From contig SEMN01000063.1 of NCBI GenBank assembly GCA_005408345.1, forward strand, positions 496,001 through 560,000: a stretch of DNA of 64,000 nucleotides, written 5' to 3'. Numbering within the stretch: the first letter of the stretch is position 1; the number at the start of each line of letters is the position of its first letter. Below the pieces are notes generated by a model that was not told the DNA's origin, searched no databases, and saw only the letters and a program-made list of their open reading frames with translations. Source of the stretch: Macquaria australasica (Eukaryota; Chordata; Actinopteri; Centrarchiformes; Percichthyidae). Below are positions 50,201-59,368 of this stretch, piece by piece. The translations under genes and the position numbers were made by a program.

Positions 50201-53200
50201 GCTAGCAGTCAGTACTCTGAGATATCAGTTAAGACAAATGGATTGTAAGAGTTCAGAACTTCAAGGAGTCATTTGATCATTTACTGAAGGTGCTCATTTT
50301 TCACATCAAAGTAGTATCTTTTCATACTACGTATCTCTGATTTGTATGAGTAATTGTCTTTTTACTTTGATGTGAATATACACTGAATGTAGAAGCCGTT
50401 AGGGTCTTTTCATGAAGCCAATCCAAAAGGAGAAGATGTGAATAAGCGGAAGCAAATAAAAGCATTATACGCTTTGGGACAACTGAGATGTGGATTGTTC
50501 AAAAGGGGCTGCAAATCAATACTTTTCACTTGTTTTAATTCAGTGTGTTTCTGTATGATGTTCAGCTCTCTCTCTGTGTGTGTCTGCAGGCCGAGCTGAT
50601 CAGCAAACAGGCCCAGGAGAAGTTTGACCTGAATGAGACCTGTGTGGAGCGAGCAGGGCTGAAGGGAGCCGCCGGGGAGCAGCTGAGCTTCGCCGGCGGT
50701 TTAGTCTACTCGCTCAGTCTGCTGCAGGCCACGCTACATAAATACGAGCAGTACGTTTCACCGCGGTGCCTAAATATAAGGATGTACAGCAGGAGAGAGT
50801 CTGAGCACTGAGAGATGACCAACAAGAGAGACCTCAGTCTTCTCTTTTTGAGAAACTCTCCTTCTGTGCAGTTTGTTGGTGTGATTCTGTGCTTTGCGTT
50901 AACACGATGTGTAACATGTTGCTGAATGTATTGTGTGTGTGTGTCAGGGCTCTGGCTCAGTGCAGTGTGGATGTCTATAAGAAGATCGGCTCTCTGTACC
51001 CGGAGATGAGCGTCCACGAGCGTTCTCTGGATTTCCTCATCGACCTGCTTCACAAAGACCAGCTGGACGAGACGGTCAACGTGGAGCCGCTCACCAAGGC
51101 CATTAAATACTATCAGGTACACACACATACAAACATACACACACTGTTATAGATCATTATTTAAATGAAATCCAATGTAGCAACAATTTCACATGAAGAG
51201 GATGTATCTACATGGTATTTAGGTCCACTTCTCCATGCGTTTGTTTTGTTTGTACATAAATTGTGTGCAGACATACAAGCTGAAACACTCCATGTGTCAA
51301 TTGACAGAATATAGATAAAATATAATAAATAAAAAAAATGCTTATACCTAAAGCTTCCCTGTGGAGTGGGTCCCTGTTTTGTTTGTCCCATGCACGAGGA
51401 CGCACATGGATGCGCAAGCTCGTGTGAGTGACGTGAGACACTGTCCTGCCAATAGTTTCACACTATTCCTCTGATCTACAGGTGGCAGAAAGTGCCAAAA
51501 TATGCTGCAGTGCACCGGCAAAGAAAGGAAAGAAGAAGTCAGTCAGATGTAAACAATTCAGGATTTAACATACTTAAAAAAAATCAGCTTTACAAATGAT
51601 TTATGAGGAAGGAAATACATTTACTTACTTTTGTTTGTTTACAAAATAACTCCATGTGGAACCTTTAAGTCACTTTGTCTTATAGAATAGTTATGACTCG
51701 ATTTTCTGTTAAGCAGTAAAATGGTTTATGCAATGAACCATGTTGGACAACAATTACAACTGTATAACAAAATCCAATTGAACGTTACAGTGCAGATGTT
51801 GGAAAGATGTGTTAGTCAGCCTGTATGAAATGCAGGAACTATGGACACAAACCATAATATACTGTATGTGAATTTATACTTATCTACAAAATGGCTCCCT
51901 TCCTCAGCACCTGTACAGTATCCACCTGGCAGATCAGAATGAGGACTGCACCATGCAGCTGGCTGATCACATTAGAGTGAGTACCAACATCACCAGCAGG
52001 AAGAAGTCCACTCTTAAACCATCTCACACTCTTTGATATATTGTTGTAAATTTGCTTCGTCTGTTCCTACATTTTCCAGAATTAGTCTGTTTACGTCACA
52101 TTTCTTAGTTGTAGATTGTGAGTTTGGATGTTGCTTCTTCTATCGAGTCCAATCAGCTTGTGTGTTAAAAGGGTTATGAACATTATGGCTGTGTATCTAG
52201 CAACAGAGGTGTCTTCACCAGTTGACCCTCACCTGTTGTGTCCCCGTGCAGTTTACCCAGAGTGCCTTGGACTGTATGGCGGTGGAGGTCGGCCGTCTGC
52301 GGGCGTTCCTGCACGCGGGTCAGGAGAAGGCCGACCTTGCTGTGCTGCTGAAGGACCTGGAGACGTCCTGCAGCGACATCCGACAGTTCTGCAAGAAGAT
52401 TCGCCGCAGGATGCCAGGAACCGACGCGCCGGGCATCCCAGCAGCACTCAACTTCGGACAACAGGTAACCGTGGCAACCACACCTCTCAACTGTCCACTT
52501 GGCTGCTGCTTTGGCCAGCATTTCAGTTATAATTTTGTGTTTAGTTAAATTTATTTTAGAATATCCATTTGTTGTGATAACGTTAGTCATGTTGACCTTT
52601 GGCCCGCAGGTGTCAGACACCCTCTCGGACTGCAGGAAACACCTGACCTGGGTGGTGGCGGTGCTGCAGGAAGTGGCAGCGGCTGGAGCTCAGATGATGT
52701 CGCCTCTTGGTGAACAGGAAGGGCTGTCAGCTGTCAAACTGGAGGACGTGGCGTTCAAGGCAGGAGAGCAGGTATACGCAATACTTCAGTTTCTGTGTTG
52801 GAAATAGCACAAAAAAACAAGCTAACTGACCAACAAAGATAAATCCAGCACTAAAGATAATATATACATTTATTTAACGGCCATAAACGGCAAGTGGGGT
52901 TACATATCCTCAGAAACTAACAATTGCTGTTCAGGCCCACAATACATTTGTGGCATATAGTTTTGTTCACTTTCAAGGATTGTGGAATTGTGGCTGACAT
53001 TATCATTATCAGATTATTATCATAATCTAATTATCATCATTATTTAATAATAGCAGAATTCTCTCCATAATAGAAGATTTACTTTCTTGAATGAAATACT
53101 GCTACTGCTGAAGAACAGCTCTGATGTGTAGAAAAGTTCAAGTGTTGTAAACTGAAAAAAAAAAAAGTCATCTTGCATTACAAATGAGCAGTAATTATGT

Positions 53201-56200
53201 GTAGCAACTAAAATGAAATTAACGTAGAAATAAAGGCCACTGGAAACTGAACAATTCAATTTAGCACTTGTTACCGTTTATATACAAACCCACAGTGACA
53301 TATGAGACCAACACGAATGATCTGACTGCTCTGGTTATTGACGAGCATTCTATCCTTCTCAGATTTACGGATCCCAGGGCGCCAACCCCTACGAGTATCT
53401 GCGGCAGTCCTGTGGCATCGTCATAGCAACCATGAACAAGATGGCCACCGCCATGCAAGAGGGAGAATATGACTCAGACAAGCCTCAAAACAAGGTGACT
53501 CAGTGTCGAGAACTGGATCTGTATGGGGTTACTGTGAGTTTTGGTTGTGACGGCGGGATTCGATTTGTCAGTTTTGACGTTTCACTGTTGTCGTCTGTCA
53601 GAACCCTCCACCTGTGGATCTGCGAGCGGCGGCTCTGCGAGCTGAAATCACCGACGCAGAAGGTCTCGGCTTGAAGCTGGAGGACAGAGAGACGGTCATC
53701 AAAGAGCTGAAGAAGTCTCTCAAGATCAAGGTAGGTCAACACGCCGACCTGCTGAAACAAACAGCACATTGAACATAGAACTGCTGAGTCATTGTTGCCA
53801 TCTGTGTCATCCTAAATGGAAAATCAAAGTCAAATATTGGCAGATAAGTTGTCAGTTGTTTTTAGTTTAAAGAGAGACGACGTAACTTTTGAAAGAGAAA
53901 AGCCCTCGTTCCTTCTCCATAACTTGCTCTGATATGACCTGCTTATGGTGGCTAATGTTAGATTAAGATAGATATTGCTGTGTTTATTACTCTTGTGCTA
54001 CCATTTTAGCATTTACCATTTTGAGACATTAAGTACAAAATTTTACAAAAACCTTGACATCTTAAATGTCCTTTTCTTTGATCTCAACTAAAGCGGAAAA
54101 GTTGACTTTGGAGCATTTTTTGATTAAGTTTAGATTCATACTGTGCAATGATGAGAAGACCAGCGTGTGTAAAATAACTCACAAAAGCTTGCGTTTTCGA
54201 GTTCTGGTAACAATCAATTCTGCTAGATTAAAGATTTGTGTAGTGAGTAGACGCAGGGTCACCTCCTGTACGTGGTTTACTTTGTTCACATCCCTAAGAA
54301 ACACTAGAGAATAAAAAAAAAAAAATATGTTCTCAGGTGGCTTTATTTAAATAACAATGTTTACACCTGAAGGTCTGAATACACTGCGCTGAAGTATCAA
54401 TTACTACGTCTTAAATCACAGAAGGAAACTTTGCAGATATATTTAATATTTTATGTTTTTTTCCTAATAGAAACAAAAATAGTAAAACATGACAGCATCA
54501 ATGTCAAAATGGCACTGCACACACTAACAATGAAATAAAAATAATATTACAAGTTGTTGGTGGCACAGCATTAGTCAGTTATGATACATGTACATAAAGA
54601 CAGTCGACCAGAGACAGTCGACCAGTCGATCGACAGAAAACCAGTCTGCAACTATTTTAAAAGCAAAGATGCCAAATGTTCTGTTCTGCCCCAAATATAA
54701 ACACTCTTTAGTCTTTGAGTATCTTTGGCTCCAGACTACAGATCAGACCAAACAAGACCCCTGAAAAGCCACCCGGGGCTCCAGGAAACAACAACGGGCA
54801 ATTCTTAATCACCTTCTGGCGATTAATTGATCAATCAAGATGTTCATTGCATGAAACCTGTGTTCGTGTGTTTTCAGGGAGAGGAGCTGAGCGAGGCGAA
54901 CGTCCGTCTCAGTCTGCTGGAGAAGAAGCTGGACAGTTCATCCAAAGACGCAGACGAACGTGTTGAAAAGATTCAGACTCGACTGGACGAGGCTCAGACT
55001 CTGCTGAAGAAGAAAGAGAAGTAAGAACGACCTCTGACCCCAGATTCAGACGTGAAGCCATGTTCAGACATCTACAGCTGTGTGATGCTGTCGTCCTCTC
55101 TGCAGGGAATTTGAGGAGACGATGGACGCTCTGCAGGCCGACATTGACCAGCTGGAGTCGGAAAAGGCTGAGCTGAAGCAGAGAATCACCAGCCAATCAA
55201 AGATGACCATCGACGGGCTGAGAGGAACCGGCCCGTCAGGAATCGCTTCCATCGTCACAGGAATGGCAGGAGGTGAGTGGCAGGAAAACTACATTACTAC
55301 ACATGCTAGTGGCTGTAACAGATTTATCAGCCTGTCTTTTATATCAGTGTTTTAGCGATAACTAAAAGAAAAATAAATAAATCATCATTTTAACTCCAAC
55401 GGCTGTGTTTAATTCCTCCTTTCGACCCCAACAACCTAAAAACCTCCTCTTTGTCTTTACTCTGTTTAATCTCTTACTGTACCCTCTGCAGAGGAACAAA
55501 AAGGTACCTCCCTGCTTCTATTGTTGTTGATCCTGCATGCTAGTGTTTGTTTTAAAAAGAATTAACCTTGAAAATGAAATGTTTTAATTGTGCATGGTTT
55601 GACAGCAGTTAAATACTACACGCATGTGTTATTCAGGGTATCTGCAGGTCTTAAAAGTCATTTAAATGCACTGAATTCAGTTTCCTCAAAAAATGTCTTG
55701 GAAGGTATTAAAAAGTCTTAAACTTACATGTTTTATATATGTTAGTTATAAAATGTTTTTGTATCCGATTGCAGGCTTTTGGGTGACGTTACTCACTTAA
55801 AGACTAAAAGTGGGATTGTTGCGACATTTTTCTGCTGTTTTTGGGTCCAGGTTGCATTAATTCCATTATATCATTAGAGATTATTGTTTTATGCTGCTGG
55901 GAAGTACTAAAACAAAAATTGAAATAAATAAGAGATAAATCTAGGCCATATCGTCTCCACTGGTTTTCCACCGTATTTTCATACTGAACAGTATGATCGT
56001 GGGGTTTTCAATCTCATTTTATGTGGTATTAAAAAGGTCTTAAATTTAACTTGATAAACCTTGCAGAAACCCTGTTATTAAACCATTAAGACTGAAAAAG
56101 GTTTTATCTTTATATTATATCTATTAATGTGATATTCATCTCATAAAATGTAGATGTACATCATCTCCTTGCATGGTCCATATATATCCATATTTAGCAG

Positions 56201-59200
56201 CTCTGCTCAGTATGTTTGTCACACACCAATATCAAGTTGTTCAGTTAAACTGTATGTTCTTTGTTTTTCACCAAACATGTCGGCTGTACCAACTGATAAT
56301 TACACCAGAGGAGAAACTAAAACTGAACAATGATGGTTTGACCTCTTCTGAACTATTTAAAAAAATCAGTGGTGGAAGGAGTATTCTGATTCTTTACTTA
56401 AGTAAAAGTAGTAGTACTACAGTGTAAAAATACTCCATAACAAGTAAAAGTCCTGCATTCAAACTTTACTTTAGTATTATTTAGTATTAGTAAAAAAAAA
56501 ATCCTTAGTCAGTCATGCCGATAGCTGGAGTGTTTATATTTAGCAAACACTTCACGTATAAATGAAGGTTTGGGTCCAGTCAGGTGTTCATAACGTGTAC
56601 CTGCTCTCGCTCCCGCAGCAAACATGATGTCCAGTGTCGGTTCAGGTTCGGGGGTCCAGGTGATCGACTCTCCTCTGCTGACTCAGCAGATTGAAGCTCA
56701 GAGACTCTGCATCAAACACCTGAAGAACGACAACAACAGACTGAAGGTACGAATCGTCTCTCCACCAGCTCAACATCTGACTTATTGACTGCTGACACTT
56801 GTCTTTATTTGACGATGAGCAACAACAACAAAAAAGGAAACGGAAATAAAGTAAGAGGACAGCGACACTTGTTGCCTAGTAACTGGCAAATACAATACTA
56901 TTAAAGAAGAAAATGACAGTGAATGAATAGATAAATATACAAACGAGCAAAAAAAAAGCATACTCTATTCAATATTTACTTAAAAGCAGCCAATATTAGT
57001 TTAACAAACTTAACAAGACTGGTTAAATCTTAGATATTCTTAGTGTTGACTCATTTTTCTTGGATTAATCCTATAATACCGTTTAACCAACCTGTTTCTC
57101 TCATTGGCAAAGCTAAAACAAGCTAATAATGACACCTTGATCTCTACACGGTCTTGGGACACGTAGATCTCTTCTTTGAATTTGGCTGATTATGACTATC
57201 ACACCTACTGATAGATTGGAGAAACTTATTGAAACTGCAGGCTTTGTCTTCAGATTGTCTGCCAACATGATGTTACTTGATCCATTTTGCTGCCGTCATG
57301 TCTGGATTTGTTGTGACTGCAGTAACATCTTTTCCCTCGCAGGCTGAGAAGATGTGCGCTCAGCTCGCCTCTCTGCCTCCTCTTCATGTGACCAAACTTC
57401 CCTCCAGAGACGGAGGTCGTCCCGAAGTGCTCTCTAGCGCCCTCTACCGCAAGACCGACCAGCTCCTGGAGACTCTGCTGCAAATGAGTGCCAACGTCAA
57501 GGTGGTGGACATCACTGGGAAATCTCCAGGTATGCGAGTGCGATTTAAAGCAAGTGCGTTAATGTCTTCAAAAGCCTATTTAGTTTGTTTGATTTACTCA
57601 CTAAAATCTATGTAAACTGTCGAATGACTGTCCAGCTGCCAAAATCCAGATGAGAGAAAAGAAGAGTTGATTGAATTCCTCTAGGTCACCTTCAATTTTA
57701 CAGAACGCTCAAAGCAATAATACACTTTGTGAGCATAGGCGAGTGTGTTGGGCCGTTATTGTCCTGGGTTTTGTTAGTGCATTTAAAATACGGAAATTTA
57801 GTCCACAATTCTGATTCTTTTGTTTGACTTATGGCATGAAGACCATTTTTATTATAATGTGTTATTTGCTAAGTTAATATAAATGTTTGTAAATTAATTA
57901 CATTCATAGTTTGTATTTTGGTCTGAATGAAGAACCCAAGACTTCACTGCGTCTGAATGCTGTAGACTGACTGTTTTGTGAGACTGTTAATCCCTTCTTT
58001 ACAGTGCTTTATACAAAGTACAATTACCGTTTTAAGATAGAAGCAGCAGCAGGTTACAGATTACTCCCTGTATGAATGACAGATGTGTTTCCGTTTGTCC
58101 TGCAGTGACACCTAGTGCTCAGCTCATGGAACAGACAGCTAGATTACAGTCCCTGAGTGACACTCTGGGCAGACTGAAGGTAAACACACACATCTCTACG
58201 ACTGCAACTAGACATTTACAAGGGAATAAACTGAAAATCTACAAACATTTGTACAAAAACAGCATACATATGTGCACGTGCTCCCACCCTTGAAATGCTC
58301 ACTTTACAGGTTGATTCAGTGATCATTCAGATCTTCTTACCCACACTTCCTCTTTTCCCTCCACTCAGGATGAAGTAGCAGAGCACGTCGTCAACCAGCA
58401 ACCTGGAGCTCGAGTCTCGTCTGATTTTGCGACGTTCCCTTCGACCTCGTTTGTTAAGGTAAGAGCGCCGCTATAGACGTCAGTCAAAGCTCATCACTTA
58501 TTTTACCCTTTCTTTGGGATTCATTGAAGAGAGTGAATGAAAGCTTCTTGGTGTCAGTCACAGTGGCACTGTTTTTGACAAGAATTAGTAACCCTGAAAT
58601 TCTTTATTTTTAATTAATTAGTCGAATGTGAAACAGTTCAGTTTTTTTTCCCCCATGTGCGTTAGAATGGGAGTAAACAGGACATGTTATCAGGGTTTTT
58701 ACTAAACAGTTTAGGAAGGTTATTCTGAATTGTTCACATGCATCAACCCAAAGCCAGTTTAAGAATGAAACAGAGGTGTAACGATCGAATCCAACTATGA
58801 TCCAGTTCACTTTTAAAAGGTTTTTGCAAAGATTTAATGCATCACTATCTCTTATTTCTGCTGAACATTTGATTCAGTAAAATTCAGTTTTTCCCCCAAA
58901 AGTTACAGCTCTAAAAGTATAGAAATAAACTCAAATTGTTCAGTCAGCAATTATTAAACTATGGTTACTTTATGCTAAGGCTCTAGTTTAAAGAATGACA
59001 TTTATTTTGTCCAGTCTTTTGCCTCAAAGTGTTTCTAAATAGTTTCAGCTAGTTTCTTGCTCCGTTTGGTTTTGCTGAACACAGAGCACACAAACTTTTT
59101 AATTCAGCTTTTAAAGCTCTTATTTGTGTAAACACTATACAGTAGGCAGTGTTTCAATAAAAATAATTTGTGGATATGGGGACTTACCATCTCTCTGCAG

Positions 59201-59368
59201 ATCTAACATTGAACTCTTTTCTGTCTTTAGGCGAAGGAGGAGAAGCACGGCGACGCTGTGCTGGTGGGCCGGGTCATGGTGCCGTGTCCCCGCGGTCAGG
59301 AGCAGGTCCACCGCCTCATCCTGTCACAGGTTCAGCTGCAGAGAGTTCACAGTCTGCTGCGGACCTAA
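20768..59368 (+). CDS. dctn1: Dynactin subunit 1, p150Glued, complete, 31 coding exons
   Basis: The joined exons give 1271 residues (human 1278), all phases fitting. The exon blocks are listed in the part entries below; exon 1 (20768-20800) encodes MSQTRRSTYTR. p150Glued is the largest dynactin subunit. Its N-terminal CAP-Gly domain and basic region bind microtubules and EB/CLIP proteins. The first coiled coil binds the dynein intermediate chain, and the rest docks on the Arp1 filament. The complex drives retrograde transport, spindle and organelle positioning. Family order is intact: CAP-Gly (about 28-95), basic/Ser-Pro region (122-210), CC1 (about 211-545), globular inter-coil domain, CC2 (about 935-1065), C-terminal domain. 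Human disease positions are wild-type here: Gly61 (human G59) and Gly73 (human G71). Teleosts can keep two copies (dctn1a/dctn1b); which this is cannot be decided. Confidence 0.96.
22980..23400. repeat. 'atcggc'-type repeat in dctn1 intron 1
   Basis: Words 'gagctgataaattgatcaata', 'tttgtcggccaataaataac' and 'caatatcggtatcggcttta' resemble a common fish DNA-element family. The middle part (23170-23310) is shared with 6690-6880. Confidence 0.5.
24434..24685 (+). other. dctn1: dctn1 exon 2: CAP-Gly domain
   Basis: Encodes residues 12-95. The CAP-Gly signature is complete: VGSLVEVIGKG, RGTVAYIG, GKWVGVILDE and the EB1/tubulin tail-binding GKNDG loop (69-73), then GIFVRQSQ. It is GC-rich compared with its introns, and skipping this one exon would remove the whole domain in frame. 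Exon 3 (26760-26838) continues with IQLVDDGADTTSPETP. Confidence 0.95.
25487..26262. repeat. Possible decayed DNA-element in dctn1 intron 2
   Basis: The left border 'ggcctcatgcaagaacattt' and right border 'tggtgaatgcatcaggttg' are weak inverted copies, about 10 of 15 matching. The right end also has 'ttcgttcgtaccaacgggaa', as seen in fish Harbinger-like MITEs. No transposase frame was found. Confidence 0.3.
26415..26432. repeat. (CA)n microsatellite
   Basis: Nine CA dinucleotide units in dctn1 intron 2. Confidence 0.9.
27936..28071. repeat. Fold-back repeat, copy 2
   Basis: Arms 27962-27981 and 28031-28050 are inverted copies, 19 of 20 matching. Pairing continues outward through 'ctcaccacaaggg' and 'ggaccttgtggt'. 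The short loop holds an ATC microsatellite. Same family as 2906-3215. Confidence 0.65.
29505..29815. repeat. 'cttgaaaagt' type dispersed repeat
   Basis: Starts CAGGGTTTGCACTAAGTCTT and carries many 'cttgaa/aaatgctt' words, as in a widespread vertebrate DNA-element tail. It is similar in character, but not in detail, to the complete element at 55634-56074. The right end is unclear. Confidence 0.4.
30160..30191 (+). other. dctn1: dctn1 exon 4 (32-nt)
   Basis: Acceptor tctcctcag and donor CTG|gtgagt enclose 32 bases that complete the split codon from exon 3 and encode EILEMPKSTKL, which sits where human has a Thr/Lys-rich linker. It leads straight into the lysine-rich microexons. Confidence 0.8.
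32725..32745 (+). other. dctn1: dctn1 microexon 5 (21-nt, RGVKPKK)
   Basis: Seven codons between gcag and gtggtg. The human counterpart RGLKPKK is an alternatively spliced exon of the basic region that tunes microtubule affinity. In-frame skipping is possible. Confidence 0.85.
33525..33705 (+). repeat. Interspersed 'gattaatcg' repeat, partial copy
   Basis: Contains 'atgtgaggatttgctacttt', 'ctgttttatatcatagtgaa' and 'ggactgttggtcag' in the order seen at 40395-40690 and 17935. Both ends are lost. Confidence 0.6.
34626..35215. repeat. Abundant teleost retroelement-type repeat with (AATTC)n end
   Basis: An (AATTC)n microsatellite (34626-34645) runs into 'agttttatttatatagcgcc', then 'ccatgagcaagcactatgcg', 'aaggaaaaactcccttttaa' and 'aaccaggctcaaggtgggcg'. 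This is one of the most frequent interspersed sequences in percomorph genomes, usually taken as the untranslated end of a non-LTR element or a SINE-like derivative. The open frames across it are spurious. Confidence 0.7.
37210..37400. repeat. Dispersed teleost repeat
   Basis: 'ttaaaggggcactccactga' and 'gcattatgggaaatgtagga' are phrases repeated across fish genomes. No inverted ends seen. Confidence 0.4.
38219..38253. repeat. (CA)n microsatellite
   Basis: Seventeen CA units about 180 bases upstream of the internal dctn1 promoter island. A (TG)n tract in the opposite register lies at 38827-38851, inside the predicted leader. Confidence 0.9.
38400..38868 (+). promoter_or_regulatory. dctn1: Internal CpG-rich promoter and leader for a p135-type dctn1 transcript
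   Basis: A purine- and CpG-rich island lies deep inside the gene. It includes G-runs at about 38412 and 38659 and ends at an in-frame ATG at 38869. The leader would contain two upstream ORFs (38523-38537 and 38585-38611) and a TG microsatellite (38827-38851) just before the start. In mammals a shorter form, p135, lacks the CAP-Gly domain and is enriched in brain. The placement fits exactly; promoter activity itself is inferred. Confidence 0.6.
38869..38898 (+). CDS. dctn1: Alternative first coding exon of dctn1 (MMRQ + TPAPRK), overlapping an 18-nt microexon
   Basis: From the ATG at 38869 the frame reads MMRQTPAPRK and meets donor CGGAAG|gtacag. The last 18 bases (38881-38898, TPAPRK) also form an internal microexon of p150, whose acceptor is the CAG at 38878-38880, preceded by tcttcttctcttgc. 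TPAPRK matches human APTARK in place and length. Starting here gives a protein of about 1136 residues without CAP-Gly. Confidence 0.75.
40395..40690 (+). repeat. Interspersed 'gcagc...gattaatcg' repeat, near full-length copy
   Basis: It runs from 'agagctgcaacagaagataatc' to 'aatcattaattgcagccctg'. The ends are inverted versions (agagctgcaa / ttgcagccct). The interior has 'tcagttttatatcag', 'gaatatctttgggtttt' and 'gtcagacaaaacaagacat'. This is the best-preserved of at least five copies in the window. Confidence 0.7.
40693..40800 (+). repeat. Fold-back family, copy 3 (half element)
   Basis: 'tgatcgaaagctccagaaga' matches the right arm of copies 1 and 2, followed by 'ctttttccaaggtcaagaat' as in copy 1. 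The left arm is missing and the unit abuts the preceding repeat directly, which suggests insertion at its edge. Confidence 0.55.
41709..41729 (+). other. dctn1: dctn1 microexon 7 (21-nt, TTARRPK)
   Basis: Seven codons between ctgctcctcag and gtgagc, matching human TTTRRPK. It adds further basic residues before the Ser/Pro-rich exon. Confidence 0.9.
42601..42777 (+). other. dctn1: dctn1 exon 8 with NAGNAG acceptor: Ser/Pro-rich linker
   Basis: The acceptor reads tttttt-cag-cag, so splicing can start at 42601 (adding one Gln) or 42604. From PSRPAG it encodes 58 residues ending PAPVPSK, including SSSEPNTPAQTPL, close to human. It links the basic region to CC1 and is expected to be disordered and phosphorylated. 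Confidence 0.9.
43261..43390. repeat. (ATCC)n-ended dispersed retroelement tail
   Basis: 'aatccatccatccgctcatttt' then 'ggcttatcctct' and 'ggagcgtatcccagcatgca' are the well-known end of a widespread fish repeat. It lies in the dctn1 intron before exon 9. Confidence 0.6.
44040..44310. repeat. Dispersed repeat ('gggcccaagattgagctctg')
   Basis: 'ggtgtcatctgcatagttgt', 'aagtgggcccaagattgagc' and 'ctgagggacacc' are common in fish genomes and probably come from a non-LTR element. No intact frame. Confidence 0.5.
44769..44792 (+). other. dctn1: Candidate 24-nt cassette exon of dctn1 (EDVTMETQ)
   Basis: A good acceptor (tattttatctcctcag) and donor (CAG|gtgcag) enclose eight codons without a stop. 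It has phase 0 on both sides, between exon 8 (PVPSK) and exon 9 (EEEALRAQ). Inclusion would insert EDVTMETQ. I know of no human equivalent, so it may be fish-specific or a chance match. Confidence 0.35.
45329..49727 (+). other. dctn1: dctn1 exons 9-15: first coiled coil (CC1)
   Basis: Exons 45329-45526, 46731-46935, 47660-47738, 47917-48076, 48333-48437, 49319-49510 and 49608-49727 encode residues 211-563. It is almost uninterrupted heptad sequence rich in Glu, Lys, Leu and Gln (EEEALRAQVKDLEEKLE, EEMVEMLTERN, NDELQENARETELELRE). In mammals this region binds dynein intermediate chain and folds back on itself to regulate CAP-Gly access. Identity to human looks very high. Confidence 0.93.
49977..53494 (+). 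other. dctn1: dctn1 exons 16-22: inter-coil domain
   Basis: Exons 49977-50129, 50590-50750, 50948-51116, 51908-51976, 52252-52464, 52610-52771 and 53363-53494 encode residues 564-916. It is a mainly helical globular region with well-kept blocks: NRHVSLLTSFMPESF, GAAGEQLSFAGGLVYSLS, CSVDVYKKIGSLYPEMS, QFCKKIRRRMPGTDAP and CRKHLTWVVAVLQEVAAA. It lies between the two coiled coils on the dynactin shoulder/arm side. Confidence 0.93.
53602..55503 (+). other. dctn1: dctn1 exons 23-26: second coiled coil (CC2) and a 12-nt microexon
   Basis: Exons 53602-53730, 54878-55020 and 55106-55272 encode residues 917-1062: EGLGLKLEDRETVIKELKK, SLLEKKLDSSSKDADERVE and FEETMDALQADIDQLESEKAELKQR. The 12-nt exon 55492-55503 (phase 1 on both sides, E-E-Q-K) corresponds to EEQQ in human. 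It can be skipped without shifting the frame. Confidence 0.88.
54600..54830. repeat. Decayed interspersed repeat next to dctn1 exon 24
   Basis: 'gtcgaccagtcgatcgaca', 'gcaaagatgccaaatgttct', 'ttgagtatctttggctcc' and 'cagaccaaacaagac' give a diverged relative of the repeat at 40395. It ends within 60 bases of the exon 24 acceptor. Confidence 0.45.
55634..56074. mobile_element. Complete non-autonomous DNA transposon with TIRs and TTATT duplication
   Basis: The left end CAGGGTATCTGCAGGT and right end ACCTTGCAGAAACCCTG are inverted copies (one mismatch, one gap). The 441-bp body is flanked on both sides by TTATT (55629-55633 and 56075-56079). No transposase frame. It carries 'ggtattaaaaagtctta' words. 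It lies between the 12-nt microexon 26 and exon 27 of dctn1. Confidence 0.7.
56370..56510. repeat. 'cagtggtgga' MITE-like repeat
   Basis: 'cagtggtggaaggagtattc', 'ttacttaagtaaaagtagta' and 'aacaagtaaaagtcctgcat' match a very common fish hAT-type MITE. It ends about 110 bases before dctn1 exon 27. Confidence 0.65.
56619..59368 (+). other. dctn1: dctn1 exons 27-31: C-terminal region
   Basis: Exons 56619-56746, 57343-57529, 58106-58179, 58369-58458 and 59231-59368 encode the last 205 residues. Blocks include VIDSPLLTQQIEAQRL, LASLPPLHVTKL, ALYRKTDQLLETL, VVDITGKSP and TPSAQLMEQ. The terminal part (RAKEE-like AKEEKHGDAVLVGRV, ending QRVHSLLRT) resembles human loosely and is the least conserved part. 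The TAA is at 59366-59368. Confidence 0.9.
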
